Shown: positions 55,765 through 64,000, counted from the stretch's first letter. The stretch is DNA of 64,000 bases from Corallococcus macrosporus (GCF_017302985.1 NZ_JAFIMU010000002.1:992001-1056000); one strand, 5' to 3'. Numbers and translations: made by a program. The notes: generated by a model not told the origin, from the letters alone.

Positions 55765-55783
55765 TCGTGGTTAATGGGAAGCC

Positions 55784-56092
55784 ATGGCTCGACCGGTGAA
55801 CGTCAACGCCCTGTTGCCCATCGAGGTGGACTTCCAGCGCGAGCGCGCCTCCGGGCTGCGCCGCTCTGGCGACAAGCTGGAAGACGCCCTCGCGCTGCTG
55901 GCGCAGTCAGAGAAGGAGCTGCGCGCCCTGAGCGGCCACGCTCGCGTGGCGCGCTATCCGGCGTACCGCGCGGCCTGGAAGGAAGCGGAGCGGCTGCGCT
56001 GGAACCTCACCGTGCAGCGCGAGGCCTGCGGGCTGCGCAACCACCGCGACCTGGACGTCATCTACCCGCTGCCGCCCCTGCTCAAGGAGTAG
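55784..56092 (+). CDS. Small conserved helical protein of unknown function
   Basis: A 102-residue, charged, mostly helical protein (MARPVNVNALLPIEVDFQRE, then EALALLAQSEKEL-like helix). No signal peptide or membrane segment. Codon use is typical. It ends 19 bases before the convergent DUF423 gene. The family is not recognised. Confidence 0.6.
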   Translation: MARPVNVNALLPIEVDFQRERASGLRRSGDKLEDALALLAQSEKELRALSGHARVARYPAYRAAWKEAERLRWNLTVQREACGLRNHRDLDVIYPLPPLLKE

Positions 56093-56110
56093 GACCGGCT
56101 GTTCACCGCC

Positions 56111-56485
56111 TCACGGTGTGGCGCGCCACGCGGCCACGGCGAGCAGCGCCCAACCGGCGAGGAAGCCCAGGCCGCCCAGCGGCGTGATGGCGCCCAGCAC
56201 GCGCACGCCGGACAGGGCCAGCGCGTACAGGCTGCCGGAGAACAGGACGATGCCCACGAGCATCGCCCAGCCCGAGGACTCCAGGAGCGCCGAGGGGCGC
56301 ACCGTGCCCAGGAGGCCCACCGCCACCAGCGCGAGCGCGTGGTACATGTGGTAGCGCGCCCCGGTTTCGAAGATGACCTGCAGGTCCTGGGGAAGCCGGG
56401 CCTTCAGCGCATGGGCTCCGAAGGCCCCCGCCGCCACGGCCAGGAAAGCGTTCACCGCGCCGACCACGATCCACCACCGCATCAT
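56111..56485 (-). CDS. DUF423 membrane protein
   Basis: A 124-residue protein with four membrane helices: MRWWIVVGAVNAFLAVAAGAFGAH opens it, with ARYHMYHALALVAVGL in the second and ITPLGGLGFLAGWALLA at the end. The GAFGAH and YHMYHALAL motifs are those of DUF423 (YgdD-like) proteins. Function unknown. AAAGG precedes the ATG pair at 56485/56482. Confidence 0.85.
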   Translation of the reverse strand: MMRWWIVVGAVNAFLAVAAGAFGAHALKARLPQDLQVIFETGARYHMYHALALVAVGLLGTVRPSALLESSGWAMLVGIVLFSGSLYALALSGVRVLGAITPLGGLGFLAGWALLAVAAWRATP

Positions 56486-56584
56486 CGAGTGCCTTTCTTC
56501 GCGCGCTTGACTGCGGCACGCTACACCGCGCCTGAAGGCAGCGTCCTGGTTGAACACGCACCCGCCCCAGCCGCGCCACTTCCG

Positions 56585-57253
56585 ATGACGACTTCCCCTT
56601 CCTTCCAGCCGACCCCGTCGATCCCCTTCGAGCTGCGCCAGTCCCCCATCCAGGGCATGGGCGCGTTCGCCACCCGCCGCATCCGCAAGGGCGCGCGCAT
56701 CATCGAGTACATCGGTGAGCGCATCACCCAGGCCGAGGCGGACGTGCGCTACGACGACGAGTCGATGGAGCGCCACCACACGTTCCTCTTCAACCTGGAC
56801 GACGACACCGTGCTGGACGCGGGCACGCTCCACAACGAGTCGCGCTACATCAACCACTCGTGCGAGCCCAACTGCCAGTCGCTCATCGACAAGGGCCACA
56901 TCCACATCTACGCGCTGCGTGCCATCGAACCGGGGGAGGAGCTGACGTACGACTACGCGTACGAGCGCACCCCGGAGATGGACGCCGACGCGGAGGCCCT
57001 CTACGTCTGCCGCTGCGGCACGCCCTCCTGCCGGGGCACCATCCTGGCCCCGGAGAAGAAGGCCCCCGCGCGCCGCAAGAAGGCGACCCGCAAGGCCAAG
57101 GCGCCCTCCAAGGGCAAGGCCGCGTCGAAGTCCAAGTCGGCCTCCAAGGCGAAGTCCGGCTCGAAGCAGAAGGCCGCGCCGCCGGCCGCGAAGAAGAAGC
57201 GGGGCACCCAGCGCGCGAAGTCGCCGGGCCGCGGCCGCCGCGCCGCCGGCTGA
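56585..57253 (+). CDS. SET-domain lysine methyltransferase with histone-H1-like basic tail
   Basis: A 222-residue protein. Residues 15-150 form a SET domain: GMGAFATRRIRKGARIIEY, RYINHSCEPNCQS with the pseudoknot Asn-His, GEELTYDY with the catalytic Tyr, and a post-SET Cys cluster CRCGTPSCRG that binds zinc. From residue 155 the chain is a Lys/Ala/Ser/Pro tail (KKATRKAKAPSK and similar) resembling the C-terminal domain of linker histones. The SET module uses SAM to methylate protein lysines. The tail suggests DNA binding or self-modification. No good ribosome binding site precedes the ATG, so the start is less certain than the domain calls. Confidence 0.85.
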   Translation: MTTSPSFQPTPSIPFELRQSPIQGMGAFATRRIRKGARIIEYIGERITQAEADVRYDDESMERHHTFLFNLDDDTVLDAGTLHNESRYINHSCEPNCQSLIDKGHIHIYALRAIEPGEELTYDYAYERTPEMDADAEALYVCRCGTPSCRGTILAPEKKAPARRKKATRKAKAPSKGKAASKSKSASKAKSGSKQKAAPPAAKKKRGTQRAKSPGRGRRAAG

Positions 57254-57305
57254 AGCGCCCAACAGCAAGCGCGCACGCGCCGGGGGCGGGCATTAGACTG
57301 GAGGC

Positions 57306-58241
57306 GTGAAAGACGTCCTGCGCTTCCTGCTCACCGAGGCCCCTGACTTTCCCGCGCTCGACTCCGTGGAGGCCTGGTGGCGACGGCACCTCGCGGTGCT
57401 GCCGCGCTTCCCGGTGCCCGCGGACCTGGCGCTCGCCAGCGGCTTCCGGATGGACCGGGTGGGGTTCGCGTTCGCCTCCGGCTACCAGGCCGCGCTGCGC
57501 TGCCTCTTCCCCCAGCTCCCGGCGAACCGGCGCGCCGCGCTCTGCGCCACGGAGCTGGGCGGCGGACACCCGAGCGCCATCGAGACGAAGCTCACGCCGC
57601 ACGGCTCCGGCTGGAAGCTCGATGGCGTGAAGACCTACGTCACGCTGGGCACGCACGCGGAGGTGCTGCTCGTCATCGCCTCCGAGGGCCGCGACGCCCA
57701 GGAGCGCAACCGGCTGCGCATGGTGCGGCTGGACGCGGCGACGTCCGGCGTGACGGTGGAGCCGCTGCCGCCCCTGGGCTTCGTGCCGGAGGTGCCGCAC
57801 GCGGCGCTGCGGCTGGACGGCGTGGAGGTGGCGGCGGAGGACGTGCTGCCCGGGGATGGCTACACCCGCTACCTCAAGCCGTTCCGCACGGTGGAGGACT
57901 GCCACGTCAACCTGGCGGTGCTGGGCTGGCTGGTGAAGGTGGCCCGCCGGTGCGGCTGGCCGGTGGCGCTGCGCGAGGAGCTGATCTCCCTCGCGGTGAT
58001 GATCCACGCGCTGGCGCTGGAGGACCCCAGCGACGCGGCCGTGCACGTGGCGCTGGGCGGCGCGCTCGCGCAGGTGCAGCGTGCGGTGGAGCGCTGCGAG
58101 GTGGCCTGGGAGGGCGTGGACGTGGAGATGCGCGAGCGGTGGCAGCGCGACCGGCGCCTGCTCGACCTGGCCTCCAAGGTGCGCGCGAAGCGGCTGGAGG
58201 TCGCTCGTCAGCGGCTGGCCGGCGGCGCGGGCGACGACTGA
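57306..58241 (+). CDS. Short acyl-CoA dehydrogenase-like protein
   Basis: A 311-residue protein starting at a GTG. The central beta domain shows ATELGGGHPSAIETKL and WKLDGVKTYVTLG, as in acyl-CoA dehydrogenases, and a C-terminal helical bundle follows. Standard members have about 380 residues and an all-alpha N-terminal domain, which is shortened here to some 70 residues. I cannot see the usual catalytic Glu, so it may not be a dehydrogenase. Three inverted repeats follow the gene. Confidence 0.65.
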   Translation: MKDVLRFLLTEAPDFPALDSVEAWWRRHLAVLPRFPVPADLALASGFRMDRVGFAFASGYQAALRCLFPQLPANRRAALCATELGGGHPSAIETKLTPHGSGWKLDGVKTYVTLGTHAEVLLVIASEGRDAQERNRLRMVRLDAATSGVTVEPLPPLGFVPEVPHAALRLDGVEVAAEDVLPGDGYTRYLKPFRTVEDCHVNLAVLGWLVKVARRCGWPVALREELISLAVMIHALALEDPSDAAVHVALGGALAQVQRAVERCEVAWEGVDVEMRERWQRDRRLLDLASKVRAKRLEVARQRLAGGAGDD

Positions 58242-58254
58242 CAGCCCCAGGCAG

Positions 58255-58433
58255 AACCCGCGAGGGGCGGGAGCTGAGTGCCCCTCCCGCGTGTGCCGAA
58301 GGGCGGCTCTCTCAAGCCTGACGCGAAGCCCGCGAGGGGCGGGGGTACGCGCCCCCTGCCGCGGCGGTCCCGTCAGCCCCAAAGCGAAGCCCGCGCGGGA
58401 GGTGCGTGAGGCCTCCTCCACCGCGCGGGCCCG
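58255..58433. repeat. Three related GC-rich hairpins in a 180-base gap
   Basis: Three imperfect inverted repeats start around 58258, 58331 and 58389. The first two open with CCGCGAGGGGCGGG and pair with GCCCCTCCCGC or CGCCCCCTGCCGC. The third uses CCGCGCGGGAGG with CCTCCTCCACCGCGCGG and lies next to the stop of the convergent gene. All three sit between the acyl-CoA dehydrogenase-like gene and the next gene. Probable role: transcription termination from both sides, with a duplicated unit. Confidence 0.55.
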
Positions 58434-58453
58434 GGTACCACGGAAGCCTGCTT

Positions 58454-59164
58454 TCAGTACCGGCCGCCGCCCAGCGCGGAGACGGCGGCGGACAGGATGC
58501 GGTTCTCCACGCCCCAGACGGCCTTGTTCATGCCCTTCACGCCCGCGCCGCGCATGTAGTCCGTGAAGTCGTGCAGGGCGGTGGAGCGCTGCATGCGCTC
58601 CGTCTTGGCCGCGTAGAGCAGCGGCGTGTTCGGCGCGCCCGTGAGGCCCAGGTCCGGACAGGCCTCCGACAGCGCCGCGCGGTCGATGCCCGTCACCGCG
58701 GACAGCATCGCCACGGTGAAGTGGTGCACCGGCAGCTCGCGCGCGTTGGGCACGCGCTCCAGCACCTTCGCGCGCGTCGCGGGGTCGGTGGCCAGCTGGG
58801 GCAGCGTCACCCGGGACATCGCCAGGATCTGCTCGTTGGTGACGTGCTTGTTGTCCAGGATGGCCCGGTCGAACAGGCTCTGCGGCGTGTCACCCTTGAT
58901 GGTGATGTTCACGTCGGACAGGCGCTGACGCATGGTCTGGATGGCGCGCCCCACCTCCGTGTTCGCGCCCCCGCGCCACGAGCCCGGCGTCGCCTGCACC
59001 GGCGCCGTCGTCGCGCGGGCCCGCGCCAGCTCCGCGCGGTTGAGCACGTCCGCGCGCGACGCCTCCGTGACCTGGTTGGCCCGGGCGGGCTGCGAGGCCG
59101 GCGCCTGCGTGCGGGCCGGGGCGACGGAGGGAGCGGTGGGACGGTTGCGGATGGGCTGCGTCAT
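58454..59164 (-). CDS. Protein of unknown function with disordered N-terminus
   Basis: A 236-residue protein. Residues 1-65 are Pro/Ala/Thr/Arg-rich and appear disordered (MTQPIRNRPTAPSVAPARTQ); the rest is helical and soluble with PQSLFDRAILDNKHVTNEQIL and a VHHFTVAMLSAVTGIDRA segment. There is no signal peptide or membrane segment. AAGG precedes the ATG by 8 bases. The disordered, signal-less N-terminus resembles that of the M4 peptidase at 61518. I recognise no family. Confidence 0.6.
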   Translation of the reverse strand: MTQPIRNRPTAPSVAPARTQAPASQPARANQVTEASRADVLNRAELARARATTAPVQATPGSWRGGANTEVGRAIQTMRQRLSDVNITIKGDTPQSLFDRAILDNKHVTNEQILAMSRVTLPQLATDPATRAKVLERVPNARELPVHHFTVAMLSAVTGIDRAALSEACPDLGLTGAPNTPLLYAAKTERMQRSTALHDFTDYMRGAGVKGMNKAVWGVENRILSAAVSALGGGRY

Positions 59165-59284
59165 GGAGGCACCTTCTACCCTGGAATTTCGGAGTACCGG
59201 ATTATCGCCGGGAGGGCAGGGGAGTTGCCTCGCGCGTCCTACCCGGCGCGTGCGTTCCTCCGGCGGACCGGTATGGTGCGCGCC

Positions 59285-60118
59285 ATGTCCCCGCGCCTGC
59301 CCACCCAGTTCGCCGACCTGCTCACCCCGAAGGGCCGCCGCATTCTCGAAGGCCGAGACGCCGAGACGTGCGGCGCGCTGCTGGACCCCACGCGGCCCTT
59401 CATCGCGCTGCAGGGCGTCATCGACGTGAAGAAGGCGGCCGAGGCCCGCGACCTGCTCGACGCGGCGCTGCGTGACACGCTCGTCACCATGGAGGACCCC
59501 ATCCCGGAGGACTCCATCTCCGGCATGGTGGAGAACTACACGGAGGCGCTGCCCAAGACGGTGCGCGTGCGCACGGCGCTCCTGGAAAGCCGGCGCTCGC
59601 GCTCATGGCGCGCGGCGGAAGGGGTGGGGCTGGTGGCGCTGCTGCGCTCGGACACGTTCGCGGCCTTCGCGGCGGCGGTGAGCGGCCGGCCGCTCAAGCG
59701 GGGCTGGGGCATCCAGGTCCTCTGCTACGGCCCGGGTGACTACACGGGCCCGCACAACGACCACCACCCGGAGGAGGCGGACGCGCGCGACGGCTACGTG
59801 GACATGCACGTGAGCCTTACCATGCCGGCCGTGGACCACCAGTACCTCGTGTACGCGAAGGACGGGCACTTCTCCGAGCTGACGAAGGTCAGCACCGTGG
59901 GCGGCGTCACCGTGTACCGGCTGCCCTTCTGGCACTACACGACGCCTTTGGCCGCGAAGCCGTCCAAGGAGGACGCCGCGCGCCGCTGGGTGCTGCTGGG
60001 CACCTTCCTGGACGCGCCCCCGGGGACGCGCCCCTCCTCCACCGTCCTGCCGGCGGGCGCCCCGCCGCCTGTCCGGGCGGTGACAGTCGGACGTGGCACC
60101 GGGGCCGGACGGCGTTAG
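59285..60118 (+). CDS. 2-oxoglutarate/Fe(II) oxygenase-like protein
   Basis: A 277-residue protein. A central region reads GDYTGPHNDHHPEEADARDG, whose HxD (HND) resembles the Fe(II) motif of double-stranded beta-helix oxygenases. A distal His is in PFWHYTTPLA, about 75 residues later, but the usual 2-oxoglutarate Arg is not clear to me. The N-terminal 110 residues are helical. Start 59285 is preferred to 59273. It precedes the M18 peptidase gene by 12 bases. Function is uncertain. Confidence 0.55.
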   Translation: MSPRLPTQFADLLTPKGRRILEGRDAETCGALLDPTRPFIALQGVIDVKKAAEARDLLDAALRDTLVTMEDPIPEDSISGMVENYTEALPKTVRVRTALLESRRSRSWRAAEGVGLVALLRSDTFAAFAAAVSGRPLKRGWGIQVLCYGPGDYTGPHNDHHPEEADARDGYVDMHVSLTMPAVDHQYLVYAKDGHFSELTKVSTVGGVTVYRLPFWHYTTPLAAKPSKEDAARRWVLLGTFLDAPPGTRPSSTVLPAGAPPPVRAVTVGRGTGAGRR

Positions 60119-60130
60119 CGTGCCGGGCCC

Positions 60131-61441
60131 ATGAGCCCGACCGACATCGACACCCAGGCCAACGACCTCCTCCAGTACATCGACGCGTCGCCCACGCCGT
60201 ACCACGCCGTGCGGGAGACGGCGCGCCGCCTCACCGCCGCGGGCTTCCGCGAGCTGGACGAGCGCGAGTCCTGGTCGCTGAAGCCCGGCGACAAGGTCTT
60301 CGTCATCCGCGGCGACACGAGCATCGCCGCCTTCCAACTGGGCACGAAGCCCGTGGACACCACCGGCTTCCGGCTGGTGGGCTCGCACACGGACTCGCCC
60401 AACCTGCGCCTCAAGCCCAACGCGCCCGTCAACCGCCACGGCTACCAGCAGCTCGGCGTCGAAATCTATGGCGGGGTGCTCCTGCACACGTGGACGGACC
60501 GCGACCTGTCGCTCGCGGGCCGCGTGGTGGCGCTGCACAACGGCCGTCCCCAGCACCACCTGGTGGACTTCCGCCGGCCGCTCTTGCGCGTGCCCAACCT
60601 GGCCATCCACCTGAACCGCGGCGTCAACACCGACGGTCTCAAGCTCAACCCCCAGGAGCACATGGTGCCGGTGCTGGGCCTGGAGAGCGCGGGCCCCGCG
60701 GAGCTGCGCGCGCTGCTGGTGGAGGAGCTGGGCCGCTCTGGCGTGAAGGCCGCGGCGGACGACCTGCTGGGCTACGACCTGTGCCTCTATGACCTGCAGC
60801 CGTCCACGCGCTCCGGTCTGCACGGGGAGTTCCTGCACGCGCCCCGCCTGGACAACCTGGCCAGCTGCCACACGGGGCTCACGGCGCTCCTGTCCGGCAC
60901 CGACAAGCGCGAGGCCACGGTGGGCGTGGTGCTCTACGACCACGAGGAGTGCGGCAGCCGCAGCGCGCAGGGCGCCGCGTCGCCGTTCCTCAAGGACCTG
61001 CTGGAGCGCATCGTCCAGGCGCACTCGGACGGGCGCGCGGACGCGTTCCACCGCGCCATCCGCCGCTCGTTCCTGGTGAGCGCGGACATGGCGCACGCGG
61101 TGCACCCCAACTACTCGTCCATGCACGAGCCCAAGCACCAGCCGCAGCTGGGCGCAGGCCCCGTCATCAAGACCAACGTCAACCAGTCCTACGCGACGGA
61201 CGGCGAGTCGTGGGCGCACTTCGCGGCGCTGTGCAAGGAGGCGGGCGTGACGCCGCAGCACTTCGTCACCCGCACGGACCTGGGCTGCGGCAGCACCATT
61301 GGCCCCATCACCGCGGGCCAGCTGGGCATCCGCACGGTGGACGTGGGCAACCCCATGCTGTCCATGCACTCCATCCGTGAGCTGGCCGCCGCGTCCGACG
61401 TGGCGAAGATGGTGGCGGTGCTGACGCGCTTCTTCGCGTAA
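60131..61441 (+). CDS. apeB: M18 family aminopeptidase (ApeB-like)
   Basis: A 436-residue protein of usual M18 length. GSHTDSPNLRLKPN carries a zinc-ligand His, LVDFRRPLLRVPNLAIHLNR is characteristic, and the second metal set is in DHEECGSRSAQGA and DMAHAVHPNYSS. A late region has LGCGSTIGPITAGQLGIRTVDVG. The family removes N-terminal acidic or hydrophobic residues from peptides. No signal peptide, so a cytoplasmic peptide recycler is expected. Confidence 0.95.
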   Translation: MSPTDIDTQANDLLQYIDASPTPYHAVRETARRLTAAGFRELDERESWSLKPGDKVFVIRGDTSIAAFQLGTKPVDTTGFRLVGSHTDSPNLRLKPNAPVNRHGYQQLGVEIYGGVLLHTWTDRDLSLAGRVVALHNGRPQHHLVDFRRPLLRVPNLAIHLNRGVNTDGLKLNPQEHMVPVLGLESAGPAELRALLVEELGRSGVKAAADDLLGYDLCLYDLQPSTRSGLHGEFLHAPRLDNLASCHTGLTALLSGTDKREATVGVVLYDHEECGSRSAQGAASPFLKDLLERIVQAHSDGRADAFHRAIRRSFLVSADMAHAVHPNYSSMHEPKHQPQLGAGPVIKTNVNQSYATDGESWAHFAALCKEAGVTPQHFVTRTDLGCGSTIGPITAGQLGIRTVDVGNPMLSMHSIRELAAASDVAKMVAVLTRFFA

Positions 61442-61453
61442 GGCGAAAAGGAA

Positions 61454-61487
61454 GAGGCGGGCCCGGTGTCACCCCCGGACCCGCCTC
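61454..61487. terminator. Bidirectional hairpin between apeB and the M4 peptidase
   Basis: GAGGCGGG pairs with CCCGCCTC, then CGG with CCG across two-base mismatches, in the gap between convergent stops at 61441 and 61518. The stem is followed by GGATGTTT on the plus strand and preceded by AAAAGG, which gives CCTTTT on the minus strand. Confidence 0.7.
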
Positions 61488-61517
61488 GGATGTTTCAGGA
61501 AGCCTTGAAGCGGGGGA

Positions 61518-63650
61518 CTAGTTCACGCCCACCGCGGTCCAGGCGTCCTTCACCTTCTGCACCTGGACGGAGTCCGCGCCGTGCAGATCCGTGGCGGCCT
61601 TGATGGTGGCCTCACGCGCCTGGGCGAACGTCGTCTTCGGCGTCATGTACGTGGTGAGGGCGCGGCCGAAGATCTTCAGGCCGTCCTCCATGCCGATGCC
61701 GCCCTTCACTTCCAGGCCGGAGGTGCGGTTCTTGCCACCCTCCACCAGCAGGTAGAAGGCGTTGTTGGCGATGCCGCTGGAGCCGTGCACCTCCGTCTGC
61801 TTCGGGTAGTTCTTGTAGTTGTCGACCGAGTAGCCGTCCTTGGTCGGGTCGTTCATGTAGCGCAGGCCGTCCTCGTTGGAGCCGTTGTTCGGCGTCCAGG
61901 CGGCCTCGCCCACGGTCCAGTTCCACTTGGCCTCGGGGTTCTTCTGCGCGGCGAACCACTCCACGCCCGTGCCCATGATGTCGGAGAAGGCCTCGTTCAG
62001 GCCGCCGGACTCGCCGCTGTAGATGAGGCCCGCGGTGCGCTCGGTGAGGCCGTGGGTGATTTCGTGGCCCGCGATGTCCAGCGTGGTGAGCGGGCCGGAC
62101 TGCTTCCCGTCGCCGTCGCCGTAGCTCATCTTCTCGCCGTCCCAGAACGCGTTCACGTAGTTGTTGCGCACGTGCACGTAGCTGGTGAGCTTCTCACCCG
62201 CGCCGTCGATGGAGTCGCGGCCGAGGATGTCCTTGTAGAAATCGTAGGTCGTCGCCGCGCCGTAGTGCGCGTCCACGGCGGCCTTGGCGCGCGCCGGGTC
62301 GGTGGCCTCGCCCCACTTGTCGTTGTTGTCGGTGATCTTCGTCTGGCCGGACGCGGTCGTCTTGTTGTTCGCGTCGTAGGTCACCACGCCCTTGCCGCGC
62401 GTCGAGTCCTCCAGCGAGTACGTGCCGTCCGCGTTCTTCGTGGTCTTCAGGTCCACGTGGCCGCTGTACATGGACACGTCGTCCGCGGTGCCCGTGGGCG
62501 GGTTCTGCGGATCCGTCGGCGGCGGCGTGGTCTCCTTCGCCTGGATGTTCAGGCTCCAGTTGTTGAGGGTGCCCACGTCACGCGCGGCCTTGTCCTCGAC
62601 CTTGAGCGTCCACTCGCCCTTCGTGTTCTCGCCCGCGAACGCGGTGGACAGGTCGAAGGAGCCCGCGATGTCGTCCTTGGAGCCGCCCTTGCGGTCCTGC
62701 ACCACCACGGACTTGCCGGAGGGGCTGGTCAGCGTGACCTTCAGGTCGCCGCTGAAGGTGTGCTTGACGTTCAGGTCGAGCGACAGCTTGTCGACCGTCA
62801 CGTTGTCCGGGATGGAGATCTTCGACTCGACCTGGCCCTTGTCCGGGATGGCCGCGTTGGGGCTGGCCGTGCCGTTGACCTGCATCGCCGCGGCGGCCTT
62901 CTTCGACCAGCCGCCAATCTTGTTGTAGTTCTCCAGCACCGCGCCGGTGTTCGCGTCGATGATGAAGTTCTGCTTCTTCGGCTTCTCCTGGCCGGCGATC
63001 TGCGTCACTTCCACCTGGTAGGCGGCGCGGTACTTGCCGTCCGCGTCCTGGTAGACGACGCGCTCGGAAGAGGGCTGCTTGTCGGCCTTGCCGCCCAGCT
63101 CCTTCTTCGCGATGTCGATGGCCTGCTGCGGCGCCAGCTTCACCTTCTGGTTGCCCAGGCCCGCGGGGATGGGGTTCTGCTCACCGGTGACGCTGGACAC
63201 CTTGCCGTCCGCGCCCAGGTGGCTGATGACCTGCTCGCCGAAGACCTTCACGCCCTCGTGCATGCGGTCCAGACGCACGTGCGTCATGCCCAGCTCGTCG
63301 CGCTCCACGCTCCGGGGCGCCAGCGTCGGGCCGGCCTTGTTCGCGGCCAGCAGGTTGGACGCGGTCAGCGGCGGGGTGAGGGCCTTCAGGGACGTCTGGA
63401 TGGCCTGCTGCGCCTCCTTGCTGTCCAGGGGGAGGCGGCCGGGCTGGGAGGCCGTGGCACCCGTGGAGGAGGACTGCGCCGTCGCGGAAGCGGCGGCCGT
63501 GGGCTGCGCGCCAGCGGCGGCGCCCGTGCGGGAAACGGACTCGAAGCCGTCCTTCACGCGAAGGACGTTCTTGGCCTTCGCCGGCGCGGAGGTTTCGGTG
63601 GTGGGACGGAGGGAAACGGGCGTCGAACCTTCGGTGCGGCGAATGGTCAT
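61518..63650 (-). CDS. M4-family metallopeptidase with internal P domain and no signal peptide
   Basis: A 710-residue protein. The N-terminus (MTIRRTEGSTPVSLRPTTET) is polar with no signal peptide, followed by a Ser/Ala/Thr-rich stretch, an FTP/PepSY propeptide (about 75-245), a P/homoB proprotein-convertase domain (about 255-375, with HTFSGDLKVTLTSPSG and GTLNNWSLNI), a Pro/Thr linker and an M4 catalytic domain from about 390. HEITHG is near residue 530, GGLNEAFSD carries the next Glu, and EVHGSSGIANNAF the active-site His. A P domain before, rather than after, the catalytic domain is unusual. Secretion without a signal peptide, as known for PopC in Myxococcus, is possible. Confidence 0.88.
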   Translation of the reverse strand: MTIRRTEGSTPVSLRPTTETSAPAKAKNVLRVKDGFESVSRTGAAAGAQPTAAASATAQSSSTGATASQPGRLPLDSKEAQQAIQTSLKALTPPLTASNLLAANKAGPTLAPRSVERDELGMTHVRLDRMHEGVKVFGEQVISHLGADGKVSSVTGEQNPIPAGLGNQKVKLAPQQAIDIAKKELGGKADKQPSSERVVYQDADGKYRAAYQVEVTQIAGQEKPKKQNFIIDANTGAVLENYNKIGGWSKKAAAAMQVNGTASPNAAIPDKGQVESKISIPDNVTVDKLSLDLNVKHTFSGDLKVTLTSPSGKSVVVQDRKGGSKDDIAGSFDLSTAFAGENTKGEWTLKVEDKAARDVGTLNNWSLNIQAKETTPPPTDPQNPPTGTADDVSMYSGHVDLKTTKNADGTYSLEDSTRGKGVVTYDANNKTTASGQTKITDNNDKWGEATDPARAKAAVDAHYGAATTYDFYKDILGRDSIDGAGEKLTSYVHVRNNYVNAFWDGEKMSYGDGDGKQSGPLTTLDIAGHEITHGLTERTAGLIYSGESGGLNEAFSDIMGTGVEWFAAQKNPEAKWNWTVGEAAWTPNNGSNEDGLRYMNDPTKDGYSVDNYKNYPKQTEVHGSSGIANNAFYLLVEGGKNRTSGLEVKGGIGMEDGLKIFGRALTTYMTPKTTFAQAREATIKAATDLHGADSVQVQKVKDAWTAVGVN

Positions 63651-64000
63651 TGAACACTCACGCTGCAAGGGGGATGAACAATTCTCTCATGATGGACTCC
63701 GAGAGTTTCCGATGGGACGAAGAAGTTAACGCGGCATCCCAGAACTCACTGGATTGCGCTGGCGGACTTCCTGTGAATTCCACGGTTGACACCCAAAATT
63801 TGCTTGCAGCAGGGGTCCGTCCTGACCCGAATTCCTGAAATCCCTGACATGAGCCGTCATGGATCAGCGTCGGCGGGATGCGGAAATGCGGGGGAAATAA
63901 TCAAAAAAATTACATCGGAGTGGCAACCAGGCGGGCAGGCCGTTCGCGTGGGGGCTGATACACTCCGCCACGGTTTCCCGGCCGGGTTGGTGCGGGGGCT
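63651..64000. other. Intergenic region at the right edge
   Basis: About 350 bases upstream of the M4 peptidase. A 55-codon frame from 63674 to 63838 on the plus strand has atypical codons and no ribosome binding site. An A/T-rich tract at 63894-63915 stands out in a high-GC genome and may be part of a promoter, either for the peptidase or for a gene beyond the edge. Confidence 0.5.

Noticed and set aside
63674..63838. Small plus-strand gene upstream of the right-hand M4 peptidase
   Set aside because: Atypical codons, no ribosome binding site and no recognisable peptide; more likely promoter DNA.
63840..64000. tRNA or other structured RNA at the right edge
   Set aside because: I found no cloverleaf-compatible acceptor and T-arm pairing; the tract is only A/T-rich.

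Overview
The window is high-GC, gene-dense DNA that fits a fruiting myxobacterium (Myxococcota, Myxococcaceae; Corallococcus or Myxococcus-like). The lineage markers are a DUF2378 (TIGR02265-type) protein, an ELWxxDGT-repeat lipoprotein ending in a MYXO-CTERM-like anchor, a MbnP/MbnH metallo-mystery pair, a SitA-like lipoprotein toxin with an overlapping immunity gene, and several Myxococcales-type proteins of unknown function. The genus is inferred from family content only.

Layout. 0-6.5 kb: N-terminal part of a fatty acyl-AMP ligase, a 0.7 kb gap, a YcnI-like copper protein with a small lipoprotein, then a polymorphic-toxin module (secreted protein, SitA-like toxin split by a frameshift, overlapping immunity gene). 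6.7-13.5 kb: mbnP-mbnH-like pair and a xdhC plus fused xanthine dehydrogenase operon. 13.6-24.8 kb: DUF2383 protein, a helical orphan, a Cys-rich protein with a DUF2378 protein, an M4 peptidase, full-length PurL and a GH18 chitinase. 24.8-33.5 kb: a perfect 35-bp palindrome, a GntR regulator, MsrB, a CBS-pair protein, a short threonyl-tRNA synthetase behind a threonine-rich leader peptide and hairpin, an OPT-family transporter, an MBL hydrolase and an M50-like membrane protein. 33.6-40.6 kb: a secreted protein, a methyltransferase-like protein, an ATP-grasp protein, the large ELWxxDGT lipoprotein, a duplicated fragment of its 3' end, and six 54-bp tandem hairpin repeats. 40.6-48.6 kb: a glycoconjugate-type region (PLP decarboxylase, two GT2 and one GT4 glycosyltransferases, BioF2-type acyltransferase) interrupted by a small acidic protein with a candidate sigma-54 promoter, Bpt aminoacyl transferase and an alpha/beta hydrolase. 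48.6-64 kb: GlnRS with a strong terminator, GNAT, DUF3592, CysQ-like phosphatase, Mug-type glycosylase, GT87-like membrane protein, DUF423, a SET methyltransferase with a histone-H1-like tail, a short acyl-CoA dehydrogenase-like protein, a 2OG-oxygenase-like protein, M18 aminopeptidase and a signal-peptide-less M4 peptidase carrying a P domain.

Most genes are housekeeping or envelope/secretion functions. The parts that stand out are the Thr-leader/ThrRS attenuation-like unit, the frameshifted SitA-like toxin/immunity locus, the SET-plus-H1-tail protein, the sigma-54 micro-gene and the two related palindromic repeat loci. All calls rest on reading the sequence; no database search was run.
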